Part shown: positions 1 to 10,647 of the stretch, piece after piece | Position numbering within the stretch: the stretch's first letter is position 1 | How the letters are laid out: each line of letters opens with the position of its first letter | From: Omphiscola glabra | Lineage: Eukaryota; Mollusca; Gastropoda; Lymnaeidae | NCBI GenBank assembly: GCA_964017045.1 | Contig: OZ024810.1 | Coordinates: 1,274,111-1,338,110 of the forward strand | Reading direction: 5' to 3' | DNA: 64,000 bases | Program-made: the position numbers and the translations under genes | Notes under the pieces: generated by a model | The model's database searches: none | Seen by the model: only the letters and a program-made list of their open reading frames with translations | Told to the model about the DNA's origin: nothing

Positions 1-640
1 AACTTAAATGTACTATAGTTATAGAAATTAATTTAGTTGTAAAAATTTCGCATTCGAAGAATAATTACTTAGAAAAGACAGTTTTTACTCCGTTCAAGGT
101 TGATAATACATTTAATCTAGAATGTTCCAGAAAGTTCTATAGGTCAATATGCTTAATACTCCTACATGGATTGATAGATCTTGACCAAATTTGGCACATA
201 TATCCATCATTATTCGGAAAAAACGCTGAAGGGGTTATGAACTTTTTATGACACTCCGTTTGGGGCCGTTTTTTCCTATATGAGCTATATAAATAAAATT
301 AACAACAAATACTCCTTCATGACTAGATGGATCTTGAGCAAAGTTAGTACACATACACTTGATTATCCATATTCAAATATCGAAGAGTAATGAACTTATA
401 ATATCCATTTCTCTGGGGCCGGGGGCCCCGTTTCATCTTTCCTTATGTGAGCTATATAAATATCAATAGGCTTAGACAACACTACAGTTTATATGTGAAT
501 AGCTCGATATAGGCCAAGATGGAACGGTATCCCATAGAGAACAGTATACTAACGGGATCTGTAGGTCACCGGGATCGGGGTCCTAATGCAATCCCAGGCC
601 ACGCCGGGTATATCGGCTAGTATTCAATATAGAGATGTAG
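1..640. repeat. Old dispersed repeat with two imperfect internal copies
   Basis: Two segments of about 150 bp, starting near 165 and 318, resemble each other. Each has a gat-AGATCTTGAcCAAA / GGATCTTGAGCAAA core, then a stretch ending in GGGGCC and an 'atgagctatataaata' tail (about 280 and 455). No open frame or terminal structure is visible. It looks like a decayed interspersed repeat, and its class cannot be told from this window. Confidence 0.4.
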
Positions 641-654
641 GAAGTTAGTTTAGA

Positions 655-875
655 TATGGGACCGCAGTTAGGTCCTACGATGTCTTAGTCTTTTGACTTA
701 TGGCCAATTTTAGGTCCTAAGATGTATGGACCTAATTGTCTTGGTCTTGTGACTTATGGCCAATCATAAGTCATAAGATTAAGGACTTACTTATCTTGAA
801 ACGTATGGCCAATTTTAGGTCCCCAAGACTTATGGCCCCAATTTCCTTAAAACGTATGGCCAATATTTAGCTATA
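655..875. repeat. Degenerate tandem repeat, about 55-70 bp
   Basis: The phrases TTATGGCCAAT and AGGTCCTAAGA recur four to five times at irregular spacing (around 698, 757, 804 and 857). Divergence is high, so the array is old. Confidence 0.5.
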
Positions 876-1296
876 CAATTATTTATAAGATGCAAGTAAA
901 AGCTATGAATAATATTATGTTGTATGCGAGGCGATCATAAGTTGAACAAGTTTTTCAACATACGGATTAAGGTGCATCACAAGCTTCAATCAACATGGCA
1001 AGCATTTAGTGGTAAGGCCGGTATTTATTTGAACTTCCAAGATGATCTCCGCATTCATGGCTGGCTTTCTCATCCTATCCATGGTTAAGGGAGTTAATCC
1101 GAGGCTGCATGGTGTGACGAGACATAAATTTGCTCAAACATGTTTTCAGACATCTGGGGGCAATTCAATATTGTTGTGTGGCGTACAGCTTCTGGCAATC
1201 GGATTAACGTACGGTATAGCCATTGATTTGAGGTCGCCCACTGTCGTAACGGGATGTGTGTTACAGTGTTACTATGAGACAGTGCTAGTGTGCTAC

Positions 1297-1459
1297 AGTT
1301 CTAGTGTGTTGCAGGGCTGCTGTGTTGCAGGGCTGCTGTGTTGCAGGGCTGCTGTGTTGCAACACAGTGCTACTATGTTGCAGGGCTACTATGCTGCAGT
1401 GCTACTGTGTTGCAGTGCTACTATGTTGCAGGGCTACTGTGTTGCAGTGCTACTATGTT
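1297..1459. repeat. Minisatellite, 16-bp unit
   Basis: About ten copies of GTGTTGCAGGGCTGCT with A/G and C/T variants. It forms the Cys/Leu-rich tail of a 139-codon open frame starting at 1042. The first 80 codons of that frame are unique sequence, but I see no domain and no splice or promoter support. Confidence 0.8.
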
Positions 1460-1462
1460 GAG

Positions 1463-1655
1463 TTTGATATTGGCCGTTGAAGTTGATATTGGCCGTTGAA
1501 GTTGATATTGGCCGTTGAAGTTGATATTGGCAGTTTAACTCTTTCAGATGAAGTTGATATCGGCAGTGTAACTCTTTTGGATGAAGTTGATATCGGCAGT
1601 GTAACTCTTTTGGATGAAGTTGATATCGGCAGTGTAACTCTTTTGAATGAAGTTG
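1463..1655. repeat. Composite minisatellite, 19-bp then 33-bp unit
   Basis: Three to four copies of TTGATATTGGCCGTTGAAG (19 bp) pass into about four copies of a 33-bp unit that keeps GAAGTTGATATYGGC and adds a segment with GTAACTCTTTTGGAT. The long unit looks like the short one plus an insertion, so one array gave rise to the other. Confidence 0.8.
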
Positions 1656-1775
1656 ATTCGGGCAGCTGAAGTTGAACAGTTCTGGTGGAGTGTTGGAAAT
1701 CTGATGACGTCAGTAAGGATTAATATAAATAGTCTGGTCAACCTTAAAAAAAAAGTTTAAATTGCTATTGGTATT

Positions 1776-1950
1776 TATGTACACTTTATTATGTAATCTT
1801 TCATATACACTCTTATCTAAACTCTGTTATGTACACTTTTTATATACACTTTGTTATATAAACTTTTTATGTACACTTTTATTTACAATTTGCTATGCAC
1901 GATTTGCTATGTACACTTTGCTCTGTACAATTTTCTATCTACTCTTTGAT
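1776..1950. repeat. Degenerate minisatellite, about 18-20 bp
   Basis: Repeats of TATGTACACTTT with many substitutions and length changes, about nine copies. AT-rich and old. Confidence 0.6.
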
Positions 1951-2046
1951 GTCCTCCATCATTTCAAGCAGCGGCAATTTCTTCCAACATCTTAACACAT
2001 CATTCTGTGTTCTTTTTCAACTTTTTAATAAAGTGTAGTGCTGAAC

Positions 2047-2200
2047 TTGGCAGTGCATTGGTTGATTATAGGGAAAGGGCCCAGGCCTTTGGTAGTGCAC
2101 ACGTTGATTATAAGGAAAGGGCACAGGCCTTTGGTAGTGCAGTGGTTGATTAATGGTTAAAGGCCCTGGTGCTTTCGTAGTGCAGTGGCGTATCTGCTGA
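2047..2200. repeat. Minisatellite, 42-bp unit
   Basis: About 3.5 copies, each with GGTAGTGCA, GTTGATTA and AAAGGGCACAGGCCTTT blocks. The last copy is the most diverged. Confidence 0.75.
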
Positions 2201-2274
2201 CATCTTTATTTCGTGTGCCCCAATCATGGTTTCAGTCTCTTCCCGCCTTTGTCTTTGAGCTGGGGTGAACTTTA

Positions 2275-2462
2275 CTTTTTCCCATAACACAAATAAGTTA
2301 CTGCAATCTGCCACCTTCGTTTTTTCCCATGGCAACACATACAAGTTCCAGCAATCTTCCACCTTCATTTTTTCACATAGCAACACAAATAAGTTAGTGC
2401 AATCTTCCACCTTCTTTTTTCCCCATAGCAACACAAATAAGTTACTGCAATCGGCCGATGTC
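2275..2462. repeat. Minisatellite, 48-bp unit
   Basis: About four copies containing GCAACACAAATAAGTTA and CAATCTTCCACCTTC. The 48-bp length keeps frames open on both strands (100 and 106 codons), which is a by-product of the repeat. Confidence 0.8.
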
Positions 2463-2479
2463 ATTCGCACTGTAAATAT

Positions 2480-2868
2480 TTATATTCCAGTTCTTACACA
2501 TATTGCCATCTCATCGTTTTATGGTGAATCCCACAGTTTTAAGCACACATTTCTTTTCCGCTGTTAGCGAAACAATTTCTTTCTTTTTTTTTGTATCTAT
2601 CTACGTGTGTGTTTTTGATGTGTCTCAGTTGATGCTGTTCAAATAACTCTAGAATATGTTTACCTTCATCTCCCCCCCCCACTCTTTTTTTTTCATATAC
2701 ACACACTCACACTGACACAAACACCACACACAAAAGTAATAACTTGAAAGACAGGAGTGAATCAATGAAGACCTCCACGAATAAAGTCAAACTTTCATGT
2801 TAAACTCATTTAGAAATATATACGTCAACATACGCGTAACAGTTTATTACCTTCTTTGGTTACAAAAT
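2480..2868. other. Spacer without recognisable gene
   Basis: AT-rich unique sequence with T runs, a C9 run near 2680 and a short CA-rich tract near 2700-2740. I see no coding or RNA feature. Confidence 0.5.
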
Positions 2869-2869
2869 G

Positions 2870-3062
2870 TAAGGGAAGGGGTGAACGGAGGGATGGGATG
2901 AATGGAGGGATGGGGTGAATGAAGGGATGGGATGAATGGAGGGATGGGGTGAATGGAAGGATTGGGTGAATGGAAGGATGGGGTGAATGGAAGGATGGGG
3001 TGAAAGGAGGGATGGGATGAACGGAGGGGTGGTGTGAATGGAGGGGTGGGGTGAAGGAGTGG
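2870..3062. repeat. Minisatellite, 17-bp unit
   Basis: About eleven copies of GGATGGGRTGAATGGAG. G-rich on this strand. Because 17 is not a multiple of 3 the translated motif rotates through frames, yet two minus frames stay open for 85-93 codons. Confidence 0.9.
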
Positions 3063-3097
3063 GTGATTTGAACCGAAGGGTGGCATGAATGGCTTAT

Positions 3098-3551
3098 GAG
3101 ACACAATCTTTACCGTAAAACGACTTTTAAGACATTGTCTTTACCGTAATAAGTGTGCCGAGACATTGTCTTTACCGTAATAAGTCTGCCGAGACATGGC
3201 CGTTACCGTAATAAGTCTGCCGAGACATTGTCTTTACCGTAATAAGTCTGCCGAGACATTGTCTTTACCGTAATAAGTGTGCCGAGACATTGTCTTTACC
3301 GTAATAAGTCTGCCGAGACATTGCCGTTACCGTAATAAGTCTGCCGAGACATTGTCTTTACCGTAATAAGTCTGCCGAGACATTGTCTTCACCGTAATAA
3401 GACTGCCGAGACATTGTCTTCACCGTTATAAGTTTGCCGAGACATTCTCTTTACCGTAATAAGTCTGCCGAGACATTGTCTTTACCGTAATAAGTCTGCC
3501 GAGACATTGTCTATCGTAATAAGTCTGCCGAGACATTTTGATTACCGTAAA
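3098..3551. repeat. Minisatellite, 31-bp unit
   Basis: About fifteen copies of a unit made of GAGACATTGTCTTTACCGTA plus ATAAGTCTGCC. Most copies differ at one or two sites (CTTTACC/CTTCACC/CCGTTACC). No spacers occur between units, so this is not a CRISPR array. Confidence 0.95.
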
Positions 3552-3587
3552 ATTGACGGTTTTATTAACATATTTGTTGCGGTCTTA

Positions 3588-4597
3588 ACATACTTAAACG
3601 TGGATAGACTTCTTGATACACATGATGGTAGCTACATACTAAAACGTGAATAGGCTTCTTGATACACATGATGGTAGCTACATACTGAAACGTGAATAGA
3701 CTTCTTGATACACATGATGGTAGCTACATACTGAAACGTGAATATACTTCTTGATACACAGGATGGTAGCTACATACTGAAACGTGAATAGATTTCTTGA
3801 TACACAGGATGGTAGCTACATACTGAAACGTGAATAGACTTCTTGATACACAGGATGATAGCTACATACTTAAACGTGAATAGACTTCTTGATACACAGG
3901 ATGGTAGTTACATACTGAAACGTGGATAGACTTCTTGATACACATGATGTTAGCTACATACTGAAACGTGAAAAGACTTCTTGATACACATGATGTTAGC
4001 TACATATTGAAACGTGAAAAGACTTCTTGATACACAGGATGGTAGCTACATACTGAAAAGTGAATAGACTTCTTGATACACTGGATGGTAGCTACATACT
4101 TAAACGTGAATAGACTTCTTGATACATAGGATGGTAGCTACATACTTAAATGTGAATAGACTTCTTGATACACAGGATGGTAGCTACATACTGAAACGTG
4201 GATAGACTTCTTGATACACAGGATGTTAGCTACATACTGAAACGTGAAAAGACTTCTTGATACGCAGGATGTTAGCTACATACTGAAACGTGAAAAGACT
4301 TCTTGATACACAGGATGATAGCTACATAACTGAAAAGTGAATAGACTTCTTGATACACTGGATGGTAGCTACACACTTAAACGTGAATAGACTTCTTAAT
4401 ACACATGATGGTAGCTACATACTGAAACGTGAATAGACTTCTTGATACACATGATGATAGCTACATACTTAAACGTGAATAGACTTCTTGATACACATGA
4501 TGGTAGCTACATACTTAAACGTGAATAGACTTCTTGATACACAGGATGGTAGCTACATACTTAAACGTGAATATACTTCTTGATACACAGGATGGTA
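3588..4597. repeat. Minisatellite, 46-bp unit, about 22 copies
   Basis: The unit contains TACATACTGAAACGTGAATA, GACTTCTTGATACACAGG and ATGGTAGC. Two variant sites (ACTGAAACG/ACTTAAACG and CACAGG/CACATG) alternate along the array and would allow its amplification history to be traced. Confidence 0.95.
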
Positions 4598-4683
4598 TTT
4601 AGTTAACATTATTTTTTAAATTGTTTATGTTAGCTAAGTGGATCGAACACTAGAGTACATTTGTCAAGACACTGTATTAAAAC

Positions 4684-4960
4684 TCTGGTAAGCCACTTCA
4701 TTTAAATGGAGAGCTCGTGGGCCACTTCATTTAAATGGAGGATTCATGAGCCATCTGGTGAGCCACTTCATTTAAATGGAGAGCTCGTGAGCCATCTGGT
4801 GAGCCAATTCATTTAAATGGAGGATTCATGAGCCATCTGTTGAGCCACTTCAATTAAATGGAGGCTTATTGAGCCATCTTGTGAGTCACTTCATTTAAAT
4901 GGAGACATCATGAGCCATCTGGTGAGCCACTTCATTTAAATGGATAAATCTTGAGCCATT
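4684..4960. repeat. Minisatellite, 41-bp unit
   Basis: About 6-7 copies with GAGCCACTTCATTTAAATGG and a shorter TGAGCCATCTGG phrase. The first copy lacks the second phrase. ATTTAAAT is an 8-bp palindrome in each unit. Confidence 0.9.
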
Positions 4961-5330
4961 TGATCTAATGTCTCCATTACTTGTATTATGAGTTACTCCG
5001 GTCTTTCGTTTCTTTTAATTTTCGCAATGTATTTTTTTTTTTTTGATGGGAAGAAGGCTTTTCGCAGAAACATTTTCTTTTCTTTTTCTATCTCACCGGC
5101 ATAAGGCTGTATCCTCTCCTTGTCTGCCCTGAAAGTTTGTGTCCGCTAATCAGCCGAGAAGCACATTTTATCGAGGTCGTTATCCACTTATTTTGTAATC
5201 CGTTCCGCCATCTTGTCTCTTTGCCGATCAGCTAACGTAAAGAAAAAACTAATTATAAAAATATTTGTTTCTTAGCATCCTACGTTTTGAATTTTGGGAA
5301 AAATTTCTGCTTTTTACTTTAGAAAAGTGT
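4961..5330. other. Spacer without recognisable gene
   Basis: Unique, T-rich sequence with a run of about 14 T at 5030-5043. No coding, RNA or transposon end is visible. Confidence 0.5.
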
Positions 5331-5450
5331 TTGACTCGTGGACGAGTGGGGGAAAACTCGTGGACGAGTGGGGGAAAACTCGTGGACGAGTGAGGGAAAA
5401 CTCGTGGACGAGTGAGGGAAAACTCGTGGACGAGTGAGGGAAAACTCGTG
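5331..5450. repeat. Minisatellite, 22-bp unit
   Basis: Five copies of a unit starting GTGAGGGAAAACTCGTGGAC. Copies differ only at GGGGG/GAGGG, so the array is young. Confidence 0.9.
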
Positions 5451-5529
5451 GCTTAATTTAAATAAATTGACGAGTGACCTGTATTAGTGCACATTAACTA
5501 CGCTCTTCACACAGTGAGGAAACGCACCA

Positions 5530-5920
5530 TGTATCCATGGTAACATCGGCCAGTAACACGTCATGTAAGCCAATTGCAGTGGTCAAGCACGGACATCTGG
5601 GAGCAGCGCCGCGTGGAGTGACACTAAACCGTCATGCCCCGACGCGGTCCGCACCACGACGCACTTCGGGGTGCGCACCGACATGTGAACTAGCCGAGAT
5701 AGGGAATTCCCGGAAACTGACACAATGCCGCCTATGGTACGTCTGTTCGGCGAACTAGCCACATCGGGGCACTCATCCGGAGCGAGTGGACGAAGACACA
5801 GTTTGAGGAGGGGCTCGGAGGTGGGGGAGCGGCTCGAGCACACGATCCACCTGACGTCACATTCATCCACTCCGAGCGCACACGAGGGAGGCGGAGGAGA
5901 CGGCGGGTCGCACATGTAAG
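5530..5920. promoter_or_regulatory. CpG-rich stretch, possible island
   Basis: About 390 bp with far more CG dinucleotides and higher GC than the AT-rich flanks, containing a CTGACGTCAC (CRE-like) site near 5849. Open frames of 64-133 codons run on both strands because stop codons are rare in GC-rich DNA. Such a stretch can mark a promoter or first exon. It could also be a GC-rich repeat that escaped CpG decay. Confidence 0.35.
5725..5915 (+). CDS. Weak candidate first coding exon
   Basis: An ATG with A at -3 opens a frame of about 63 codons that runs to a perfect donor sequence GTAAGT at 5916-5921. Reading past the donor gives an immediate stop, as expected for an exon end. The peptide is rich in Ser, Gly, Arg and His, with a Gly run near its end, and matches no family I know. 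No acceptor or following exon can be identified, and the frame lies in a GC-rich stretch where chance frames are common. What supports it is only the start context, the CpG content and the donor. Confidence 0.2.
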
Positions 5921-6144
5921 TACACCTCTGGCTAACCCGGCTAATCATGGCTAATCTTGTAAAATCCTGGCTGGTCCAGGACAATTCTGGCTAACCCTTG
6001 ATAATCCTGGCTAACCCTCTAACACGTGTGTGTGTGTGAGTATACATCCTTAAACATTGAGTAGCTCATCGTCTCACGTGTAAGGTCACATCACTTTGAC
6101 GAGGTTATTTCACGTCTCACATGAATTATCCAAGTCATCTAACA

Positions 6145-6283
6145 TGTCGTTATACAGGGGCAATCGCGCACGTGACGACATACAGGGGCAATCGCACACG
6201 TGACGTCATACAGGGGTAGTCGCATACGTGAGGTCATACAGGGGCAGTCGCACACGTGGCGTCATACAGGGGCAGCCACACAC
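6145..6283. repeat. Minisatellite, 28-bp unit
   Basis: Five copies of a unit with GACGTCATACAGGGG and CAGTCGCACACGT. Copies carry ACGT cores (CACGTG, GACGTC). The flanks from 6050 to 6440 are also rich in GTCACGT phrases in looser order. Confidence 0.85.
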
Positions 6284-6492
6284 GTGATATCCCATAAATC
6301 TACGAGATTAATGGGATGGCATGCACATTAGAAAGGTCACGTTAGACGTCACACAAATTAGGTAAAGGGATGTCACGTGATACGTCACATAGCTTACGAA
6401 GGTCATCTTATTTTTGACGTCACATAACACATGGCGTCATTTTTTAAACATACATGTTCCGGCCTCAGTCTTAACGCGTACACGTAACCTGC

Positions 6493-6726
6493 TTAGTAGT
6501 ATGTGTTTAGACTTGATAGTATGTGTTTAGACTTGATAGTATGTGTTTATACTTGTTAGTATGTCTTTAGACTTGTTAGTATGTGTTTAGACTTGTTAGT
6601 ATGCGTTTAGATTTGATAGTTTATGTAAAGAGTTTATTGTTTGTGTTTAGACTTGATTGTTATGTTTCTAGACTTGATGTTTTGTCTTTAGACTTGATTG
6701 CATGTGTTGAGCCTTTTAGACTAGAC
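6493..6726. repeat. Minisatellite, 20-bp unit, interrupted by a hAT element
   Basis: About eleven copies of TAGTATGTGTTTAGACTTGA, decaying toward the right. The hAT element at 6727-7098 lies in its right edge, and unit-like sequence (GACTAGACCGTATGTGTAGG) resumes at 7099. Confidence 0.85.
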
Positions 6727-7098
6727 CAGGGGTGGGCAAACTTTTTATGCGGAAGGCCACATTGACAATTGTAAAGCTATTTGGGGGGGGGGGGGGGGCG
6801 CATGTATATTATCTTCAATTTTTACATGTCGATAAACATTTCTCTATATAAAAATCGGTAAATTCGCTTTTTAGCATTACATGACAATAGTCAAGGACTG
6901 TTTAAAAAAATAGAAAGTTAGAAAGAAAGTTGATAAAAAAATGTTAAAACAATCATAACGGTATATGAAATTCTGTAAAATTCAACAAAATAACTTAAAA
7001 AGCCAGACATTTTTTAAATTTATAAATGCCTTCGAGGGCCGCATAATATCAGCTGCCGGGCCGCATGCGGCCCGCGGGCCGTAGTTGTCCAACCCCTG
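6727..7098. mobile_element. Non-autonomous hAT transposon
   Basis: The left end is CAGGGGTGGGCAAACTTTTT. The right end read in reverse complement is CAGGGGTTGGACAACTACGG. The element is flanked by a perfect 8-bp target duplication GACTAGAC at 6719-6726 and 7099-7106, the hAT signature. It is 372 bp long and carries an 18-bp G run near 6782, an AT-rich middle and a GC-rich right end (GGGCCGCATGCGGCCCGCGG region). There is no transposase frame, so mobilisation needed a transposase in trans. Confidence 0.93.
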
Positions 7099-7174
7099 GA
7101 CTAGACCGTATGTGTAGGCATGTGTTTTCAAATCTTGCACTTTAGACTAAAATGATGTTTCTGGTTTGTTTTAA

Positions 7175-7288
7175 ATATTGTGCTACGTATAGTTCTCATT
7201 ACATATTGTGCTACGTATAGTTCTCATTACATATTGTGCTACGTATAGTTCTCATTACATATTGTGTTACGTATAGTTCCCATTATAA
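7175..7288. repeat. Minisatellite, 28-bp unit
   Basis: Four copies of ATTGTGCTACGTATAGTTCT plus CATTACAT. Nearly identical copies. Confidence 0.9.
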
Positions 7289-7505
7289 TCGGTATAATAT
7301 ATACCAAGGTCATATAATGTGACCTCACATATATCATTTATTATTCACTTGCCACGGTTTAGGTCGAAATTGAGATCACACGACAGATCACGAGAGATTC
7401 ATCTAGTGACGTCCCAGCTATCCGTCCCGACCGAAAGACTCCCTGTGCGGTGGAGGGTGGTAACGCAACACCTTCCCTCCGGAGTGCAAGCAAACCCGCC
7501 TAGAC

Positions 7506-7708
7506 ACTAGGGAGAGTGGACTGCGAACGCTTTAAACGCAGCGTTCTCGGTCGATTGGACGTTCCCCAGGCCAGGGAGGAGGTTCCCGGCGTTCCGCCGC
7601 ACGGTCTGTCGCCGGGGAAACCCGGCGTCTGGCCCATGTGGAGGTGTGCCCGGGAGGGGGTGGATTAAGATCTCGCGTTCGACGGCCCACCGACGCCATT
7701 TCCCATTT
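7506..7708 (-). repeat. GC-rich dispersed repeat, copy 1
   Basis: About 200 bp alignable to 20216-20466. Shared blocks are GTGGACT-CG-ACGCTT, CAGCGT, TCGGTCGA and, at the other end, GACGGCCC-C-GACGCCATTT. Both are GC-rich islands in AT-rich DNA. On the minus strand both read a similar peptide end (NVQSTENAAFKAFAVHSP here, DVWSTEDAVFQASVVHFP in the other). The minus-strand start TGGCGTCGGTGGGCCGTCGA faintly resembles a pol III A box, so a SINE is possible, but no B box is seen. Confidence 0.6.
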
Positions 7709-7985
7709 GACATTTTCAGACCAGCACCAAAACAACAAAATATTGGTTTATGCATCCGCTACGACACGTTTGATTATTTAAACAATATACCCCATGTCAT
7801 TACTTCCATATGTTGTGTTGCAGTTACATGCAGTATATTGAATGTTTAATTTGAAGAGATGTCACCTCCACATGCCCAATAAAATACCCGATGGCCTCCA
7901 TCATGACATATAATTGGCTGTTTTTTTAATGTCTTGTAATTCTTATGTCAAAAATTTGTGTTCTCTTTCTCTTCTCAAATGTGAA

Positions 7986-8176
7986 TATTCTCATATGTCA
8001 TATGTCGTTGACTATGTGATATACTTTGTTCGATATTCTCATATGTCATATGCCATTGACTATATGGTACAATCTGTTTCCTATTCTCATATGTCATCGA
8101 CTATGTGATACAATCTGTTTCCTATTCTCATATGTCATATGTCATTGACTATGTGATACAAATTGTTTGATATTAT
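7986..8176. repeat. Minisatellite, 48-bp unit
   Basis: About 3.8 copies with TATTCTCATATGTCATATG and TTGACTATGTGATA. One copy is shortened by 7 bp. Confidence 0.85.
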
Positions 8177-8324
8177 GTTGTATACCGAAATCTTTAACTG
8201 AGCACTTTTCGTGGAGGCTACAATTGACGCCCTCGGAAGGTTCTCGCAAGCAGATCCCTGCTTGTTGTTACATATAACAAATTCCTTCCTCACGTTCCCA
8301 CCACCCCTCCCCACGACACTTACG

Positions 8325-8368
8325 CTATCTCTTTCTCTCTCTCGCTCACACACACACAGACACACTCT
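8325..8368. repeat. CT and CA microsatellite
   Basis: CTCTCTCT tract followed by ACACACACACAG. Ordinary simple sequence. Confidence 0.8.
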
Positions 8369-8644
8369 ATCACATTCTTGTGTTTTCCCTCTCGACCCGG
8401 AAGTACGGTCTAGAGAGTTTTCTTGACTAAAAAAAAACAAGAATAGAGGCGGATCTAGAGGACGATCCAGAGGAGGGCCAAGGGATGGATGCACATGGCC
8501 TAACCCAGAGATATGTGCACATGGCCACGGTAAACAGAATAAAGGTTTTTTTCTACTGTACTCCAAAGGGAGACTACTTATGTAAAGTCGTTGTCTCCAT
8601 GAGCATAGACAGCTGAAACCGATAAGGATATACAATAGCCGATA

Positions 8645-8775
8645 GATAGAGAAAGAGAGAGAGAGGCAGAGAGGGGAGTGTGAGAGATGGTCAGAGAGAA
8701 GGACAGAGAGGTGGAGAGAGGGCCAGAGAAGGGGAGAGATGGTCAGGGAGAGAGACGGGGTGAGAGAGCTAGAGT
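8645..8775. repeat. GA-rich microsatellite
   Basis: Degenerate GAGAGA tract with AGAGATGGTCAGAGAGA-like phrases recurring every 25-35 bp. The minus-strand open frame here is simple-sequence translation. Confidence 0.8.
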
Positions 8776-8851
8776 GACACATTACTATTTCAGTTGTTCC
8801 AGTTAAGCACTTTTCCCATAAACGTGATAGTCAATAGAACCAGCCACACTA

Positions 8852-9318
8852 CATCCAGATCAACTGTCATAACAACAATGAGAACAACCATCTCATTCAG
8901 ATCAACTGTCATCACAACAATGAGAACAACCATCTCATCCAGATCAACTGTCATTACAACAATGAGAACAACCATCTCATCCAGATCAACTGTCATTACA
9001 ACAATGAGAACAACCATCTCATCCAGATCAACTGTCATTACAACAATGAGAACAACCATCTCATCCAGATCAACTGTCATAACAACAATGAGAACAACCA
9101 TCTCATCCAGATCAACTGTCGTCACAACAATGAGAACAACCATCTCATCCAGATCGACTGTCACAACAACAATGAGAACAACCATCTGATCCAGATCAAC
9201 TGTCACCACAACAATGAGAACAACCATCTCATCCAGATCAACTGTCACCACAACAATGAGAACAACCATCTCATCCAGATCAACTGTCATAATAACCACG
9301 AGAACAACCATCTCATCA
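8852..9318. repeat. Minisatellite, 42-bp unit, about 11 copies
   Basis: The unit contains CATCCAGATCAACTGTCAT and AACAACAATGAGAACAACCA. Since 42 is divisible by 3 the array is open on both strands. The minus frame reads a 14-residue repeat (DLDEMVVLIVVMTV) over 191 codons and looks like a hydrophobic beta-rich peptide. I see no start context, splice sites or codon-level pattern that would make it a gene. Confidence 0.95.
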
Positions 9319-9436
9319 AGTCCCTTAAAAATTGACATTCTTGATATTCTAATCAAACATGTCACACAAATTGTAAACGTTATAATATTCTAATCAAAGT
9401 GTCAACTCTTATCACCTGTATGATGGAAGATGATCT

Positions 9437-9606
9437 CTATTCACCTATAGATATGAGTTGAACTTTATCTCTCTCCACCTGTAGATATGATTGAGATGGA
9501 TCTCTACTCACCTGTAGATATGATTGAGAAGGATCTCTACTCGCCTGTAGATATGATTGAGATGGATCTCTACTCACCTGTAGATATGAGTTGAACTGTA
9601 TCTCTT
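9437..9606. repeat. Minisatellite, 33-bp unit
   Basis: About five copies with CACCTGTAGATATGA and GATCTCTACT. The first and last copies carry the variant GAGTTGAACT. Confidence 0.9.
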
Positions 9607-9984
9607 CTCGCGTGAGTAATAAGAGGCTCAAACGTCCTTTGGGGTCGAGAGTAAGATTTGTTATTTGCAAAATAGCCTGGCGGCCATCTAATCTCTAATT
9701 TTTAGTCTTAGGTTTCGGTTGATAGCTTCATGACGTATGTGATGACGTCTAGCCTCATATTTTACAAATTATGGTGTAAGTTAGAAATAGTTTATGGAGC
9801 GAGCGAGAGACAAGTGATAATGCCAAGGAAAACAGAGGCAGAGATTTTTTTTATTTTTCTTTCGTGCAAAATAAAATCTGCCTCCACAGGGATGGAAACA
9901 GCATTAGACCTTGGTCGTGTCAAATTTTCCTTTATCAAATAGATATGTCAGAGTTAACGTGATGTCTGGACAGTCTCGTATCAA
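9607..9984. other. Spacer without recognisable gene
   Basis: Unique sequence with an open frame of 70 codons at 9730-9942 that resembles nothing I know. No transposon end seen. Confidence 0.4.
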
Positions 9985-10335
9985 ACTCTCTCTCTCTCCT
10001 CTCTCTCTCTCTCATCCTCTCTCTCTTTCCTCCCCCCCTCTCTCTCCCCCTCTCTCCCCCCCCCTCTCTCTTTCTTATCAGAAAGACATATCAAAGTTAA
10101 CATGAGGCATGCCTCTTTCTCTCTCTCTCTTTCTCTCTCGCTCTCTGTGTCTCTCATTGTCTCTCTGTTTCTTCCCCTCTCTGTCTCTATCTCTGCCTCT
10201 TTGTCTTTCTCCGTGTCTCTCTCTCTCTCTGACTCTCTATCTGTCTCTCTTTCTCTCTCTATCTTTGTCTCTCTCTCTCTTTGTCTCCCTCTCTCTCTCT
10301 CTCTTTGTCTCTCTCTCTGCTTCTCTGTCTCTCAC
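9985..10335. repeat. CT-rich microsatellite tracts
   Basis: Two polypyrimidine tracts (9985-10076 and 10110-10335) separated by about 33 bp. They are built of CTCTCT with TTTGTCTCT and CCCC interruptions. The open Ser/Leu frames are artefacts of the CT repeat. Confidence 0.92.
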
Positions 10336-10417
10336 ACAACCATCCATGTCCCTATGTACGTTTAAAAGTTACTTATTTAATTCAACAATAGAATGTCGGT
10401 CTTGTCAGCTGTTGGTG

Positions 10418-10647
10418 ATGGTAGGACTTGTCTGTTATAAAACGTGCTGAACCGCCATGTCATGGTGTTAGGAATTGTCTGTTATAAGACGTGCTTGACC
10501 GCCATGTCGTGGTGTTAGGACTTGTCTGTTATAAGACGTGCTGGACCGCCATGTCGTGGTGTTAGGACTTGTCTGTTATAAGACGTGCTGGACCGCCATG
10601 TCGTGGTGTTATGACTTGTCTGTTATAAAACGTACTGAACCGCGATG
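10418..10647. repeat. Minisatellite, 47-bp unit
   Basis: About 4.8 copies with GACCGCCATGTCGTGGTGTT and AGGACTTGTCTGTTATAAGA. The outer copies carry AAAACGT in place of AGACGT. Confidence 0.9.

Noticed and set aside
3098..3551. CRISPR-like array (31-bp repeats)
   Set aside because: Units are contiguous with no unique spacers, and the genome is animal. The same holds for the other 23-36-bp arrays.
8790..9365. 191-codon hydrophobic repeat protein
   Set aside because: It is the 42-bp minisatellite read on the minus strand. The plus strand is open too.
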